This document shows, piece after piece, positions 27,927 to 37,540 of a stretch of 63,610 nucleotides of DNA. Position numbers and translations under genes: made by a program. Source of the DNA: Lachnospiraceae bacterium NE2001 (lineage in GTDB: Bacteria; Bacillota; Clostridia; Lachnospirales; Lachnospiraceae); NCBI GenBank assembly GCA_900110635.1, contig FOEK01000022.1, forward strand, positions 1-63,610, in the 5' to 3' direction. Position 1 is the stretch's first letter. Every line of letters begins with the position of its first letter. The notes under the pieces are model-generated. The model searched no databases. It was not told the DNA's origin and was given only the letters and a program-made list of their open reading frames with translations.

Positions 27927-27955
27927 TTATTACCCCAATTAGTAATCAATTTCAA
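27927..27955 (-). promoter_or_regulatory. Candidate promoter in the 27.7-28.0 kb gap
   Basis: On the minus strand TTGAAA (27950-27955) and TAATAA (27927-27932) are 17 bases apart, just after the epimerase gene and about 220 nt before the polytopic protein gene. The 268-nt gap (27704-27971) has no gene and no other clear signal. In AT-rich DNA such matches arise by chance, so this is tentative. Confidence 0.3.
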
Positions 27956-27971
27956 AAAAAACACTCTTCTA

Positions 27972-28802
27972 TCAATTTCCATTTGAGATAATAGCCTCAA
28001 GTTTTCTCGAATCACCCCATACCGCTTTTGAATCGTATGGACGATCTGGAAATTCTCCATACTTTAATCTAATACTATACCCATTTTCCTTAATAAATCT
28101 TTCTACCCTATCTGCAAGTTTCTCAGGATGGCCAGAACAAATATTAATAATTCCTTCGATTTCGTTTTGAACAACTACCTTTGCAACATAAAGACAAAAA
28201 ACATCATAATCCAAAAAATCAAATTGATTCTGTCCCATCGTAAACGGAAAAGATGTATCACCTCTTAATTCAGCAGCTGTTATCTTAGAAAAAATAGACG
28301 ACCCATACACGTTAGTTCCAACAATATAATATCCTCTTAACCACTGAAACATCTTTTTTTCTTTTTTACAAATCATTTCAGATAGTTGTCTTAATGCATT
28401 TTTACTTATTCCATAAGGTGTCACCGGATTACAAGGAGTATTTGAATTAATACTTCCCTCATAAAATCCTATTTCGTGCATCGACCCCATAATAGCTATT
28501 TTTTTAACATCTGTCTGAGCAAAGGTTCTAATAAACTCATAATGTTTATTAATATCTTCAATGTGAGCATTTGAATAGTGAACAAAGCCATCTCTCCAAG
28601 CTAGATGTAATAATACATCTGGCTTATTAAAATAATCATAAGGATTTTTAACATCAAATATATCACAGGAAACCTTTTGAGCTCTATCATCTATATTCTG
28701 AACACTGAAATCCGTTGCAACAACATCATGTCCTGCATCAAGAACACTCCTTACAATGCCCTGTCCTAAATATCCATTTGCACCTGTTATTAGTATTTTC
28801 AT
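27972..28802 (-). CDS. NAD-dependent epimerase/dehydratase (extended SDR)
   Basis: A 276-residue extended short-chain dehydrogenase. The Rossmann glycine motif is ITGANGYLGQGI at residues 4-15 and the catalytic Tyr-x3-Lys is in TPYGISKNALRQL near 130. MGSMHEIG carries the Ser of the triad. Such enzymes epimerise, reduce or dehydrate nucleotide sugars; which one cannot be told. At 276 residues it is on the short side, with a compact C-terminal substrate domain. It is part of the module 2 operon after a GT4 gene. Confidence 0.8.
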   Translation of the reverse strand: MKILITGANGYLGQGIVRSVLDAGHDVVATDFSVQNIDDRAQKVSCDIFDVKNPYDYFNKPDVLLHLAWRDGFVHYSNAHIEDINKHYEFIRTFAQTDVKKIAIMGSMHEIGFYEGSINSNTPCNPVTPYGISKNALRQLSEMICKKEKKMFQWLRGYYIVGTNVYGSSIFSKITAAELRGDTSFPFTMGQNQFDFLDYDVFCLYVAKVVVQNEIEGIINICSGHPEKLADRVERFIKENGYSIRLKYGEFPDRPYDSKAVWGDSRKLEAIISNGN

Positions 28803-28851
28803 AATACGTTATTCTCCTATACGGCAGCCTTACTATTAAAATATTATTGCA

Positions 28852-29979
28852 TTACTCATCTAATTCTATAAAAGAATTATAATAATCCTTAGCTATTTTT
28901 GTTCTTTGATACTCAGGAAAATCTTTTTCAGTTGCATAATTATCTTTAGTTTTCTTCATTATTTTTATCCATTCATCTATACTATATGGATCATTGACGT
29001 ACTCTGCCTCTCCGCGAGTAACCTCCTCAAGACAAGACTTTCTAGTTGTAATAACTGGTACACCAAGCATCATTGCCTCAATTGGAGGCATACCAAAACC
29101 TTCAAATACGCTTGGGAATAGAAAAGCTCTACAATTTTGATACAATGTGTTTCTTTCTTCATTACTAACAAATCCTGTTATTATTACATTATTTTCTATT
29201 CCATATCTTTCAAGTTTCTTTTCTAAATCCCCTTTTAAATCTCCTCCTATTCCAGAAATCAACAATTTTTGTGGTAAATCAATATGCCTCTTATTTATCT
29301 CATAAATAACTCTAACAATTGTATCTAAATTTTTATGAGGTTGCATTGAAGAAACAGTATAATAATAGTTCTTCTTTTCTATACCGTACTTTTTTAATAT
29401 TTCATCAGTATTTGCACAATCCTTATTAACATAAATTGGATCATATATTACTTTTATTTTCTTTGAAAAACCAGGAAAGCAATTATTTATATCCTCTTTT
29501 ACAAAATTTGAAATAGCAATTATCTTTTCAGCGTGTTTTAAAGTGTTTTTCCAATTTAACTTATACCATAAGACCTTTTTCTTTGAAAAATATTCTGGAT
29601 AATGCTCTGGTTGCAGATCGTGAATGGTAGTAATAAACTTTATATCATTAACCCCCAATAAAGGAATATAATTATGAGGCTCAAAACATATATCTACAGA
29701 ACACCTTTTTAACGTTTTTCCAAGATACATATTTTGCCAAATTATCCTTTTAGCAACTTTTTCAGATTGCACATTGCATCTAACAAGTTTAAACCTTCTA
29801 TCTCTTTCATATTCAGAAAATGAATCTGCGTTATCTCTTGATACAAGTAAATAAATATGGTATTCCTCATCTAATTCCATTAATCCATCTAAAATATTTC
29901 TAATACATGATTCAACGCCACCCACTTTATTATGTTTTACCCATAATAGATCTATAGCCATTTTAAATACTCGTTTCAT
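28852..29979 (-). CDS. GT4 glycosyltransferase
   Basis: A 375-residue GT-B fold glycosyltransferase. The N-terminal acceptor half contains FITTIHDLQPEHYPEYF, and the C-terminal donor half has YYYTVSSMQPHKNLDTIV, then FLFPSVFEGFGMPPIEAMMLGVPVITT, the E-x7-E motif of GT4 retaining enzymes. I start it at the ATG at 29979, which overlaps the TGA of the upstream acetyltransferase gene (ATGA) and has GGGAG at good spacing; an ATG five codons earlier is poorly placed. Similar HDLxPxxYPEYF acceptor segments occur in mannosyl- and rhamnosyltransferases. Confidence 0.87.
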   Translation of the reverse strand: MKRVFKMAIDLLWVKHNKVGGVESCIRNILDGLMELDEEYHIYLLVSRDNADSFSEYERDRRFKLVRCNVQSEKVAKRIIWQNMYLGKTLKRCSVDICFEPHNYIPLLGVNDIKFITTIHDLQPEHYPEYFSKKKVLWYKLNWKNTLKHAEKIIAISNFVKEDINNCFPGFSKKIKVIYDPIYVNKDCANTDEILKKYGIEKKNYYYTVSSMQPHKNLDTIVRVIYEINKRHIDLPQKLLISGIGGDLKGDLEKKLERYGIENNVIITGFVSNEERNTLYQNCRAFLFPSVFEGFGMPPIEAMMLGVPVITTRKSCLEEVTRGEAEYVNDPYSIDEWIKIMKKTKDNYATEKDFPEYQRTKIAKDYYNSFIELDE

Positions 29980-30536
29980 ACTATTTTCTCCCATTTTTCT
30001 CCATTTTTTGATCGTTTCTTTATAATTTTCGCAGGATTACCAGCTAGTACACAATAATCAGGGTATTCTCCACGAACAACAGAATTAGCACCAACAACAC
30101 AATGATTACCAAGTACAGTCCCCGCAAGAATTGCAACATTATTTCCTATAAAACAACCATTTCCAATTCTTGTGTCCCTACTTATTAAAGAATTATCAAG
30201 AACTGACTCAGATGATTCCTTGTAATTATGATCACAGTTAGTTATAAAAACATTTCCAGCAATTGTAACATCATTTCCGATATATAGAGTTTTATCATAT
30301 GAAACAACGTGAAAGTTTTGTCCAATCGAAACATTATTTCCAATTCTAATAAATGAATTGGAATCAATAATCTCAGCTCTTAACCCAGGATAAATTCTAA
30401 AACGCTTTCCAGCCTTTATGCCCCTATATCTCGAAACAAAAATTGGTTTTCCAATATAAGATGGCAAACTAACATTATTAAACAAAGCCTTGTATAGTAA
30501 TGCTCTGCCCCCCCATAATAATTTTATATTTATCAT
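29976..30536 (-). CDS. Left-handed beta-helix acyltransferase (sugar O-acetyltransferase)
   Basis: A 186-residue hexapeptide-repeat enzyme. Repeats of the [I/V]-G-x-x form run from about residue 65 to 165 (IRIGNNVSIGQNFHVV, LYIGNDVTIAGNVFIT, IGNGCFIGNNVAILAG, VLGNHCVVGANSVV), with catalytic-type His in TNCDHNY. The C-terminal LAGNPAKIIKKR is typical of CatB/NodL/maltose acetyltransferase-like proteins. It most likely O-acetylates a sugar of the module 2 repeat unit from acetyl-CoA. It overlaps both neighbours by ATGA, so it is translationally coupled. Confidence 0.87.
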   Translation of the reverse strand: MINIKLLWGGRALLYKALFNNVSLPSYIGKPIFVSRYRGIKAGKRFRIYPGLRAEIIDSNSFIRIGNNVSIGQNFHVVSYDKTLYIGNDVTIAGNVFITNCDHNYKESSESVLDNSLISRDTRIGNGCFIGNNVAILAGTVLGNHCVVGANSVVRGEYPDYCVLAGNPAKIIKKRSKNGEKWEKIV

Positions 30537-31525
30537 GATACATCCTCAAGAATAGTTTTCAGCCAATGTCGTATATGATACTTATCATACACGTTTTTTT
30601 CTATTTCTTTGTATTCAGACCTAAAGAAAACATCGTTATAGTCTATATTTCCTTTATATACATATATATTTTCTGGTTTATAAAAATCATAATTAATTAC
30701 ATCGCAATTCGTAGTAATTATTTTCTTCTTTGCGCCCAAGGCTTCAATCACGCGTATCGTGAGTCCAACCTGTCCATCTTGAGCCGAGTCAATAACACAT
30801 CTAGACTTCCTATAAATATCAAAAAAAGCCTTTCCTTTAAGTGGCGAATAATTAAACTCATTATAACGAGCTTTTCTCATTTCCCTATTTACCAGTTTTC
30901 TATAAAAAAATACAATAGGCGATTGAAAATAAAAATATATAAACTGATTCGGATAAACAGCCTTTAATTGCCTTGATATTTTATTAATATATACATACTT
31001 CTTAGGATGAGCGGTTCCAATAAAGCAAAAATCATATTGGTAATCAATTGATTTTCTATCACCAATTTTTCTATAGTTATTGCTATAGAATAAAGGTAAA
31101 AAATTAAGATTGGCATTATTTTTAACATCATCTCTGTCAAAAGAATAGCATTTATCAAATAATGGATACATATCTCTTATATAACCAAAATTTTTCAATG
31201 AATCCCATTGATATAATAAAAAAATCGCATTTTTTTGACTTTTTTTTATCTTCTCAATCATTTCTTTACTAAGCGACAATGACTGTCCAGATATCAAAAA
31301 AACAAAATCATATTTTTTACTTTGAACAGACTTCATTATTTTATTAAAATATCGTTTAATATACCCATTTACCATTTTTTTATTTAGACGAATCACCGCT
31401 TTTACAAAAGCGTTTGTACTAGGACGATCATCAAAAAAATCAACCTCATAACCCATTTGGGTTAATTCATTTTTTATAATGATATGATAATCAAAAAACT
31501 TTGGCATTATTAGCAATATTCTCAT
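30533..31525 (-). CDS. Probable GT-B-like glycosyltransferase, uncharacterised family (paralog B)
   Basis: A 330-residue soluble protein related to the one at 7299-8282; the shared blocks are YDFVFLISGQSL, FLLYQWDSLKNF, LFDKCYSFDRDDV and GLTIRVIEALGAKKKIITTN. The last block looks like the donor-binding end of a GT-B enzyme. I start it at 31525, where GGAG lies nine bases upstream, not at an earlier ATG at 31540. It overlaps the 3' end of the wzy-like gene by 35 nt and ends with ATGA into the acetyltransferase gene. Its function is not known; a transferase role is inferred from context. Confidence 0.55.
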   Translation of the reverse strand: MRILLIMPKFFDYHIIIKNELTQMGYEVDFFDDRPSTNAFVKAVIRLNKKMVNGYIKRYFNKIMKSVQSKKYDFVFLISGQSLSLSKEMIEKIKKSQKNAIFLLYQWDSLKNFGYIRDMYPLFDKCYSFDRDDVKNNANLNFLPLFYSNNYRKIGDRKSIDYQYDFCFIGTAHPKKYVYINKISRQLKAVYPNQFIYFYFQSPIVFFYRKLVNREMRKARYNEFNYSPLKGKAFFDIYRKSRCVIDSAQDGQVGLTIRVIEALGAKKKIITTNCDVINYDFYKPENIYVYKGNIDYNDVFFRSEYKEIEKNVYDKYHIRHWLKTILEDVS

Positions 31526-32765
31526 AAATGCAAACTCCATTATAAACTTTATTTAATTTTATCACTTTTTCCATTCGATAGTTATATCGAATCATCAAAA
31601 TCATAGCCAAATAAAATAAGTAAAAATCATAATTAAAATATGATTCAAACATCATCATTGTCCATAAACCACCAAGTCCACATATAAAGACATCAACAAC
31701 AGAGTTTCGAATTTTAGTTTTCTTTAAGGTATTTAAAATTATTAATGCATAAATAATTGCACCTACAATTCCATTTCTCACCAAAATATCAAGAATCTCA
31801 TTATGAGCAAATGTAATTTTTTGATTTCCTAATAGTGTCGAATCGTGTATTATTTCTCCAATCACTTCTGAATCATCTCCTATACCAAAAACCGGAGACT
31901 TCTTAAATAAATCTAATGAAATATCCCAAAGATATGTTCTACCTGAAAAAGTAATATCTTTTTTCGTCCAAGAAAGCAAAAGATCAAAAACTTGCTCATG
32001 AAGTCTGAAAAGGATTATACCAAAAAAAATGGTCAATACAAAACAACTTACTGTATATTTGTTAACTAACTTCTTTCCAACCCCTGGAAAAAATCTAACA
32101 AGTACCAATAGAACAAATGTCAACATTCCAATGATAGTTGTCAAAGAAAAACACTTAACAATAGAAACACCCCCAAATCCTATTGTAATCAAGGATAAAC
32201 ACATATTTTTTTTATTAATAAGATTAACCAAAGACAAACATATAGCTGGTAAAATAACTATTATATGTCCATTATCGTATCCCAAAAAATAATTACCCAC
32301 AACATCATTAGCCACATATAAACCTTGTGGAAAAAGAATGATTGATAAGGCATTAATCAGTGTAAGCACGGCCAATATATAGAATAATCTGTCAAATGTT
32401 TTATTTAGATTGATTTCTAATGAAACAGAAATAAAAAGAATAACAAAAAAATTCATTAATATATGTAATACATCTATCACTGATATCCGTCCAGACATAA
32501 CCAGACCACTAATCAAAATATGAATAAGGCGATACATAAAAAAAACTAGTAAATCTAAATGGATCAACCTCTTTTTACTAAATGAAAACAAATAAATAAC
32601 AAAAATAACAAAATAGCAAAAATACTTCCAATAATTCCATATGTGATTTAAACTTGGCATCAAATACCTAATACAATCTGGTTTACAAAACGACAAAAAT
32701 ATACTGTAAAAAAACAAATCACTATTCATTAATTGTCTAACAGTTATTTTCATTTGCTCCCCCAT
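31491..32765 (-). CDS. wzy: O-antigen polymerase/ligase-like protein (Wzy)
   Basis: A 424-residue protein with about eleven hydrophobic segments. The diagnostic segment is near residues 300-350: FGIGDDSEVIGEI, then FAHNEILDILVRNGIVGAIIYAL, matching the Wzy_C pattern P-x-x-GxG ... HN-x-x-L-x-x-L-x-x-x-G-x-x-G of O-antigen polymerases and ligases. In a Gram-positive locus with Wzx and Wzz a polymerase role is expected: joining lipid-linked repeat units outside the membrane. It lies 14 nt downstream of a GT4 gene. Confidence 0.8.
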   Translation of the reverse strand: MGEQMKITVRQLMNSDLFFYSIFLSFCKPDCIRYLMPSLNHIWNYWKYFCYFVIFVIYLFSFSKKRLIHLDLLVFFMYRLIHILISGLVMSGRISVIDVLHILMNFFVILFISVSLEINLNKTFDRLFYILAVLTLINALSIILFPQGLYVANDVVGNYFLGYDNGHIIVILPAICLSLVNLINKKNMCLSLITIGFGGVSIVKCFSLTTIIGMLTFVLLVLVRFFPGVGKKLVNKYTVSCFVLTIFFGIILFRLHEQVFDLLLSWTKKDITFSGRTYLWDISLDLFKKSPVFGIGDDSEVIGEIIHDSTLLGNQKITFAHNEILDILVRNGIVGAIIYALIILNTLKKTKIRNSVVDVFICGLGGLWTMMMFESYFNYDFYLFYLAMILMIRYNYRMEKVIKLNKVYNGVCIYENIANNAKVF

Positions 32766-32779
32766 AATGCAATAAAAAG

Positions 32780-33874
32780 CTATACTATATGTTTTACTAT
32801 ATCCTGAAAAACACGAGCACTATTATTCCAACTATACTGGTCAAGAACTATTTCATTACTCTCCTTATCCTGACTCATAATACGACTCATATTAATATTA
32901 TCATATTCATCAGGATTTATATACCAAACTGATTTTTTATATATTTCTGGTAATGCCGTTCTATTTGAAACTATACAATTTGCACCAACGCTCATAGCCT
33001 CCATAGGAGGAAGTCCAAACCCCTCATAAATAGACGGCTGTATAAATGCCAAACAATTCTTCATTAATGACTTAACTTCGCTATCTTCCAGGTATCCACA
33101 AAAAATCATATTACTTGGTATATCTCCCTCAAAACTAGTATCTTTAAATGAGCTTTTCTGCCCTGAAACAACAAAAATATAATCAGGATTTTGTTTAGCT
33201 GCACAAGTAACCCACTTAATATTTTTATGTGGAAATCTACTACCCAAAGAAAAGAAATATCTATGTGGAGCCAAATTTAACTTTTCAAGAATCTTTTCAT
33301 CTTCTTTGATACTATTAAAATGCTGCCAAGCACAATATAGCACTTTAATTTTATTTTGAGGCACTCCATAAAAATCTGAAATATCATTTTTAGCGTGATA
33401 ACTATCAGTTAATACAATCCGAGAACCCCTTAAAGCCCTCTTTTGGTGAGAAATAAGTTTCTTCCTTTTTTTCTTTTTTTCTTTTGAACTATAAAATTGA
33501 GGCAAACGTTCTGGAATGCAATCATAAACCATAACAATATCACTACATTTCAGTGGAAAAACCAATAACATATCTACAGAAACTGCTTTTTCTTTTTTTA
33601 TATAATGAAACAACGTTATATTTTTCCACAAAAACATTTGAATTCTAGATATATAATGCAATTTACCAGAATAATTTGATATGCTTCTACCTATTTTTTT
33701 TATTTTTATGTTCTTAAACTTATACTTGATTTCTTCAGACGGAGGAATAGCTATGACACAGTTAGTTGCTATTTCTGTGCTATCCAATTCCTTTAGTAAT
33801 TCTAATGTATTTCTATGTATCCCGGCAGGTTTATCCGTACCAAGTCCAACACCTATAAAGACAATCTTTTTCAA
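32780..33874 (-). CDS. GT4 glycosyltransferase
   Basis: A 364-residue GT-B enzyme. The N-terminal half has IVMVYDCIPERLPQFYSSKEK, the acceptor-side pattern of GT4 mannosyl/rhamnosyltransferases. The donor half has FFSLGSRFPHKNIKW and then FIQPSIYEGFGLPPMEAMSVGANCIVS, with the E-x7-E motif. Gene spacing to neighbours is 13-14 nt, inside the AT-rich module 2 operon. It is one of three GT4 genes in this module; the exact sugar cannot be read. Confidence 0.87.
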   Translation of the reverse strand: MKKIVFIGVGLGTDKPAGIHRNTLELLKELDSTEIATNCVIAIPPSEEIKYKFKNIKIKKIGRSISNYSGKLHYISRIQMFLWKNITLFHYIKKEKAVSVDMLLVFPLKCSDIVMVYDCIPERLPQFYSSKEKKKKRKKLISHQKRALRGSRIVLTDSYHAKNDISDFYGVPQNKIKVLYCAWQHFNSIKEDEKILEKLNLAPHRYFFSLGSRFPHKNIKWVTCAAKQNPDYIFVVSGQKSSFKDTSFEGDIPSNMIFCGYLEDSEVKSLMKNCLAFIQPSIYEGFGLPPMEAMSVGANCIVSNRTALPEIYKKSVWYINPDEYDNINMSRIMSQDKESNEIVLDQYSWNNSARVFQDIVKHIV

Positions 33875-33887
33875 GAAACTCCTCCTG

Positions 33888-35015
33888 TTATTCGTAGATA
33901 TATTTCATCATCTCTTCTGCATTTTTTTTCCAAGAAAACTTATTTCGCTGTTTTCTCATCTTATCTACTAAATCTTCATAATCCATTGAATTCAATGTCG
34001 AGACTTTACTCATAAGTCTCGAGAGTTCATCATAATCATAAACATTATTCAGGTAAAAAACTGCATTTCCTCCAACTTCTGGCATAGAAGAAATATTAGA
34101 CGTAATAATCGGGATCTCATATTCCATTGCTTCAAGAATAGGAATCCCAAACCCCTCATATAGCGATGTATATACAAATCCCTTTGTATTTTTTAATAAA
34201 TACTTTTTTTCAGCATCAGTAATATAGCCAAACATTTTTATTCTATCTGAATACTTACTTTTTTCAATTGTTTCATATATATCATCACATCTCCATCCCC
34301 TTTTACCACAAATCACAAGTTCAAAATCCTTTGTGGTATTATCACAAAACTTTTCAAACGCTTTTACAATTGTAATAATATTTTTCCTTGGTTCTATCGT
34401 ACCAATAAATAAAAAATAATCTCTACCTACTTTATGAGTATTTTTCAACTCATTTAATTCATCTGCTTTATCATCAGTACAGTTAATATCGTCAGAAATT
34501 CCTCCACAATAACTCACCACAATTTTGTCTTTATCAATATTCCAAAACTTTATAATATCCGCTTTTGTAGCCTCAGAAATTGCAATAATTTTATCTGCTT
34601 TCTTACAATTTGATTTTCCAAATAATTTAATACTAATTTCAGTTGCTATTCTCCCAATATTCTTAAACCGTAATATAGCAAGATCATAAATAGTAAGAAT
34701 CATTTTGACACCTTTAATCTTAGGTGGCAACGTATAATTAGTACCCCAATAAACGTCTAAGTCAAGTTTCTTTATTATCCCCGGCAGTGTAAGTCGAGAC
34801 CAAATAGCCCCAGTGTTAATTAATGATCTTTTCACTATAATATTCCAATTACTTGGAAAATCTGACATATCTATCTTTAGGCTTCTATAAGATATTAAAT
34901 AATATTCATTCTCCGGATATAAATCCTTCCAAAAATATAAAATATTATAAACACTTCTTGCAATACCTCCATATGAGCCATTTATAAAGGTTCTTGCGTC
35001 TATTCCTATTTTCAT
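33888..35015 (-). CDS. GT4 glycosyltransferase
   Basis: A 375-residue GT-B enzyme starting MKIGIDARTFINGSYGGIARSVYNIL, the usual N-terminus of GT4 mannosyltransferases such as WbdA/WbaZ relatives. LTIYDLAILRFKNIG is the acceptor-side motif. FLFIGTIEPRKNIITIV and FVYTSLYEGFGIPILEAMEYEIPIIT form the donor site with E-x7-E. It is probably GDP-mannose- or GDP-rhamnose-dependent, given the manA/gmd/rmd context, but this is inference. Confidence 0.88.
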   Translation of the reverse strand: MKIGIDARTFINGSYGGIARSVYNILYFWKDLYPENEYYLISYRSLKIDMSDFPSNWNIIVKRSLINTGAIWSRLTLPGIIKKLDLDVYWGTNYTLPPKIKGVKMILTIYDLAILRFKNIGRIATEISIKLFGKSNCKKADKIIAISEATKADIIKFWNIDKDKIVVSYCGGISDDINCTDDKADELNELKNTHKVGRDYFLFIGTIEPRKNIITIVKAFEKFCDNTTKDFELVICGKRGWRCDDIYETIEKSKYSDRIKMFGYITDAEKKYLLKNTKGFVYTSLYEGFGIPILEAMEYEIPIITSNISSMPEVGGNAVFYLNNVYDYDELSRLMSKVSTLNSMDYEDLVDKMRKQRNKFSWKKNAEEMMKYIYE

Positions 35016-35037
35016 TTTAAAACCTCAATTTAACAAA

Positions 35038-36483
35038 TCAATGAACAAGTTTCTTTTTAACAAACTCAAACAACTTCATTACCATTTCATCCTTGAATAA
35101 AGCTAATACGCAAAAATAAGCCACTGCTCCAAATATTATTTGCACAATAACCAACACAGTTAATGAAACTTTGCTATAAATCAACCATCTAGTCAGCATC
35201 GTAACAACAGCCATAATTATAGTGGCTATAAAGTAATTATGAGTTCCTTTCAACATATTAAACCTATATTCACTTTTCATAAATAGATACAACTGAGCCA
35301 TACAAGAAAACGCTTCTGCAATTATCGATGCTATCATAGCTCCAATTGACAATAAATTTCCAATCAAGAAAAAATTAAGTATTAAATTAATAACTGCCGA
35401 TGTTACATAAATAATAGACATTTTGTTTTGCTTTTCCATCGGTGTTAAATACTGAACGCCAACAAAATTACCTAAAGTCATAAATACTAAAAGTGGACAA
35501 GATAAACAAATAAGCTTTGAAACAAACTTATATTCCTCTCCAAAAAACCATACTGTAAAGTCGCTTGAAACAATAAACAATCCAAATACAACTGGTAATA
35601 GGATAATAATTAAAAATCTCATTGTAAATCTATAATAGTCCTTTATTTGCTCTTTATTTCCCTCTTTATAAAGATTTGCAATTCTAGGATACATAACTGC
35701 ATTTATCGAGGTAAGTACTAAAATGACTACATTTACTATTTTACGTGCCTGCTCATAGTACCCACTCTCATTCTTATCTACTATCATAAATCCCAGCATG
35801 ATTTTATCTAAATGTGAATACAATTGAGTTGCTATTACAGGAACAAAAAACTCCAAGCACCCCCTTAAATGTCTTATAAATGATAAATCCCGAAGGGGTA
35901 CAAATATAATGAACTCTTTAATTTTCACTATAAAAATCACGTATGAAACAACAGTAAATACAGAATTGATTAAAATATAAATCAATAAATCCTCTTGTTT
36001 TCGAACAAAGCAAAACACAGCCACAACTGTTACAACTTTTACGAAAATATTTCTTACCGCAATAGTCTTAAAATCTTCCATCCCCGCAAACAGCCACGAA
36101 GTATCTATTGCGATACCAATAATTAAAAATATCTGTCCCCAAAAATATACCGAATAATTTGGATATATTATAATAAAACCGATATAAACCGCTAAAGCTA
36201 TCAATGTTGTTATCGAGCGTAATAGTATTATTTCCCAAAATATTCGACTTCGTTTTTCTTTATCTGACTGATAAAATGCGATTTCTCTCTGACCATAATT
36301 GTTAGCCCCCAAAGAGGCAAATAGTGTAAATGCAACTGCAATACTATTTGTGAAACCATATATTCCCATTCCATCAGCATGCAATACCCTACCAACATAT
36401 GGAGTAGTAATCAATGGAGCTATAACCATCAATACCTGATATGTCAAATTATAAAAATAGTTTTTTATTATTTTTTTATTCAT
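35038..36483 (-). CDS. wzx: Repeat-unit flippase (Wzx)
   Basis: A 481-residue protein with twelve to fourteen membrane helices. The N-terminus (IIKNYFYNLTYQVLMVIAPLITTPYVGRVLHADGMGIYGF) is the classic start of Gram-positive oligosaccharide-repeat flippases, and YGQREIAFYQ follows. It moves undecaprenyl-diphosphate repeat units outwards for Wzy. I prefer the ATG at 36483 (GAG seven bases upstream) over a TTG at 36495 that overlaps the upstream Stealth gene. It is the module 2 exporter; module 3 has its own at 6000-7289. Confidence 0.9.
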   Translation of the reverse strand: MNKKIIKNYFYNLTYQVLMVIAPLITTPYVGRVLHADGMGIYGFTNSIAVAFTLFASLGANNYGQREIAFYQSDKEKRSRIFWEIILLRSITTLIALAVYIGFIIIYPNYSVYFWGQIFLIIGIAIDTSWLFAGMEDFKTIAVRNIFVKVVTVVAVFCFVRKQEDLLIYILINSVFTVVSYVIFIVKIKEFIIFVPLRDLSFIRHLRGCLEFFVPVIATQLYSHLDKIMLGFMIVDKNESGYYEQARKIVNVVILVLTSINAVMYPRIANLYKEGNKEQIKDYYRFTMRFLIIILLPVVFGLFIVSSDFTVWFFGEEYKFVSKLICLSCPLLVFMTLGNFVGVQYLTPMEKQNKMSIIYVTSAVINLILNFFLIGNLLSIGAMIASIIAEAFSCMAQLYLFMKSEYRFNMLKGTHNYFIATIIMAVVTMLTRWLIYSKVSLTVLVIVQIIFGAVAYFCVLALFKDEMVMKLFEFVKKKLVH

Positions 36484-36484
36484 A

Positions 36485-37498
36485 TCACAACTCAAACATG
36501 GATTTTTTAGGAAAACAATTATCTAAAGCTTTATTTATCTCATTACAAATGATAGGAAAATCCTCGTCATTTTCCACATTATCATTAATACAAATCATTT
36601 TATTCTTTTTCTTTCTGATACAATTAATAACATCCAACTGATCGCCTTTATAGTACATATCAAAAAATCTACTAAAATTTCTATTTCTAACCTCAAAATT
36701 CCCTTCACATATCTGCCAATATCTCATACACCAATGAGCTAAACTAAACTCTCCCCTAAACTTGTTACCACAAGTTTCTTTTAGTTCCTCTTCAGCTAAC
36801 ATCCATACATCATAAAAGGTCTTTTTATTATAGGAATACGCAGTATGCATTTCATTAAATCCTGTAATCCCCTTATATGGAATCATGCTTATTGTTTTGA
36901 TTATTTCTTTACCATTTTTTAGGTTAAAAAACTTTTTCTTACAATTACGCATAACCTCAGCTTTAGTAAATCTTTTAGCTACTAACCTCGTGTTCATTAC
37001 AGAAATCCCATAAACGCTTTTACCATCCTTAGAATATACAGCTTGAATAGGTGAAAATGCCACAGTATCACAAGGCTTATTACCAATAAAAAAATCTTCA
37101 GGTTCAGTATTTTTAATGATAAACATATCGTCATTAATATATACAAAATTTTCTGATAAACCCGGAATCTTATGAAGAACCAATTCGACAGCACAATTAT
37201 TAAATGTCGGCAGAAAACAATCATCCAGTAAATCATTTTGATTAATAATTGAGATTTTGTCACAACTCTCATCTAACCAGTCAGGGCATTGTCCGGGAGT
37301 CACAATATATACATGATTAAACCAAGGAGCATTTTCTTCTATACCTCTGAGAACATACTTTAAATTATTCCAATTTCTGTATCTTCTCTTTCTATTATCG
37401 TCACCATCTTTAGAAACCTTATATTTTTCTCGTAAATCAAGCCATTCCTTATCATCGCCATCAACCCATGTAATGACAAAATCTATGGGATTACTCAT
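36485..37498 (-). CDS. Stealth-family capsular polysaccharide phosphotransferase
   Basis: A 337-residue protein starting PIDFVITWVDGDDKEW, the Stealth CR1 signature. CR2 follows: RYRNWNNLKYVLRGIEENAPWFNHVYIVTPGQ, then FNNCAVELVLHKIPGLSENFVYINDDMFI. CR3 (NEMHTAYSYNKKTFYDVW) and a CR4-like end are present. Stealth proteins are hexose-1-phosphate transferases that make phosphodiester-linked capsules (as in Neisseria) and are related to eukaryotic GlcNAc-1-phosphotransferase. Its presence predicts a phosphodiester linkage in the module 2 polymer. The ribosome site GAGGT is seven bases from the ATG. Confidence 0.9.
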   Translation of the reverse strand: MSNPIDFVITWVDGDDKEWLDLREKYKVSKDGDDNRKRRYRNWNNLKYVLRGIEENAPWFNHVYIVTPGQCPDWLDESCDKISIINQNDLLDDCFLPTFNNCAVELVLHKIPGLSENFVYINDDMFIIKNTEPEDFFIGNKPCDTVAFSPIQAVYSKDGKSVYGISVMNTRLVAKRFTKAEVMRNCKKKFFNLKNGKEIIKTISMIPYKGITGFNEMHTAYSYNKKTFYDVWMLAEEELKETCGNKFRGEFSLAHWCMRYWQICEGNFEVRNRNFSRFFDMYYKGDQLDVINCIRKKKNKMICINDNVENDEDFPIICNEINKALDNCFPKKSMFEL

Positions 37499-37540
37499 AA
37501 ATCACACCTCTAATCACATGTCATAAAGCCATATAATAAA

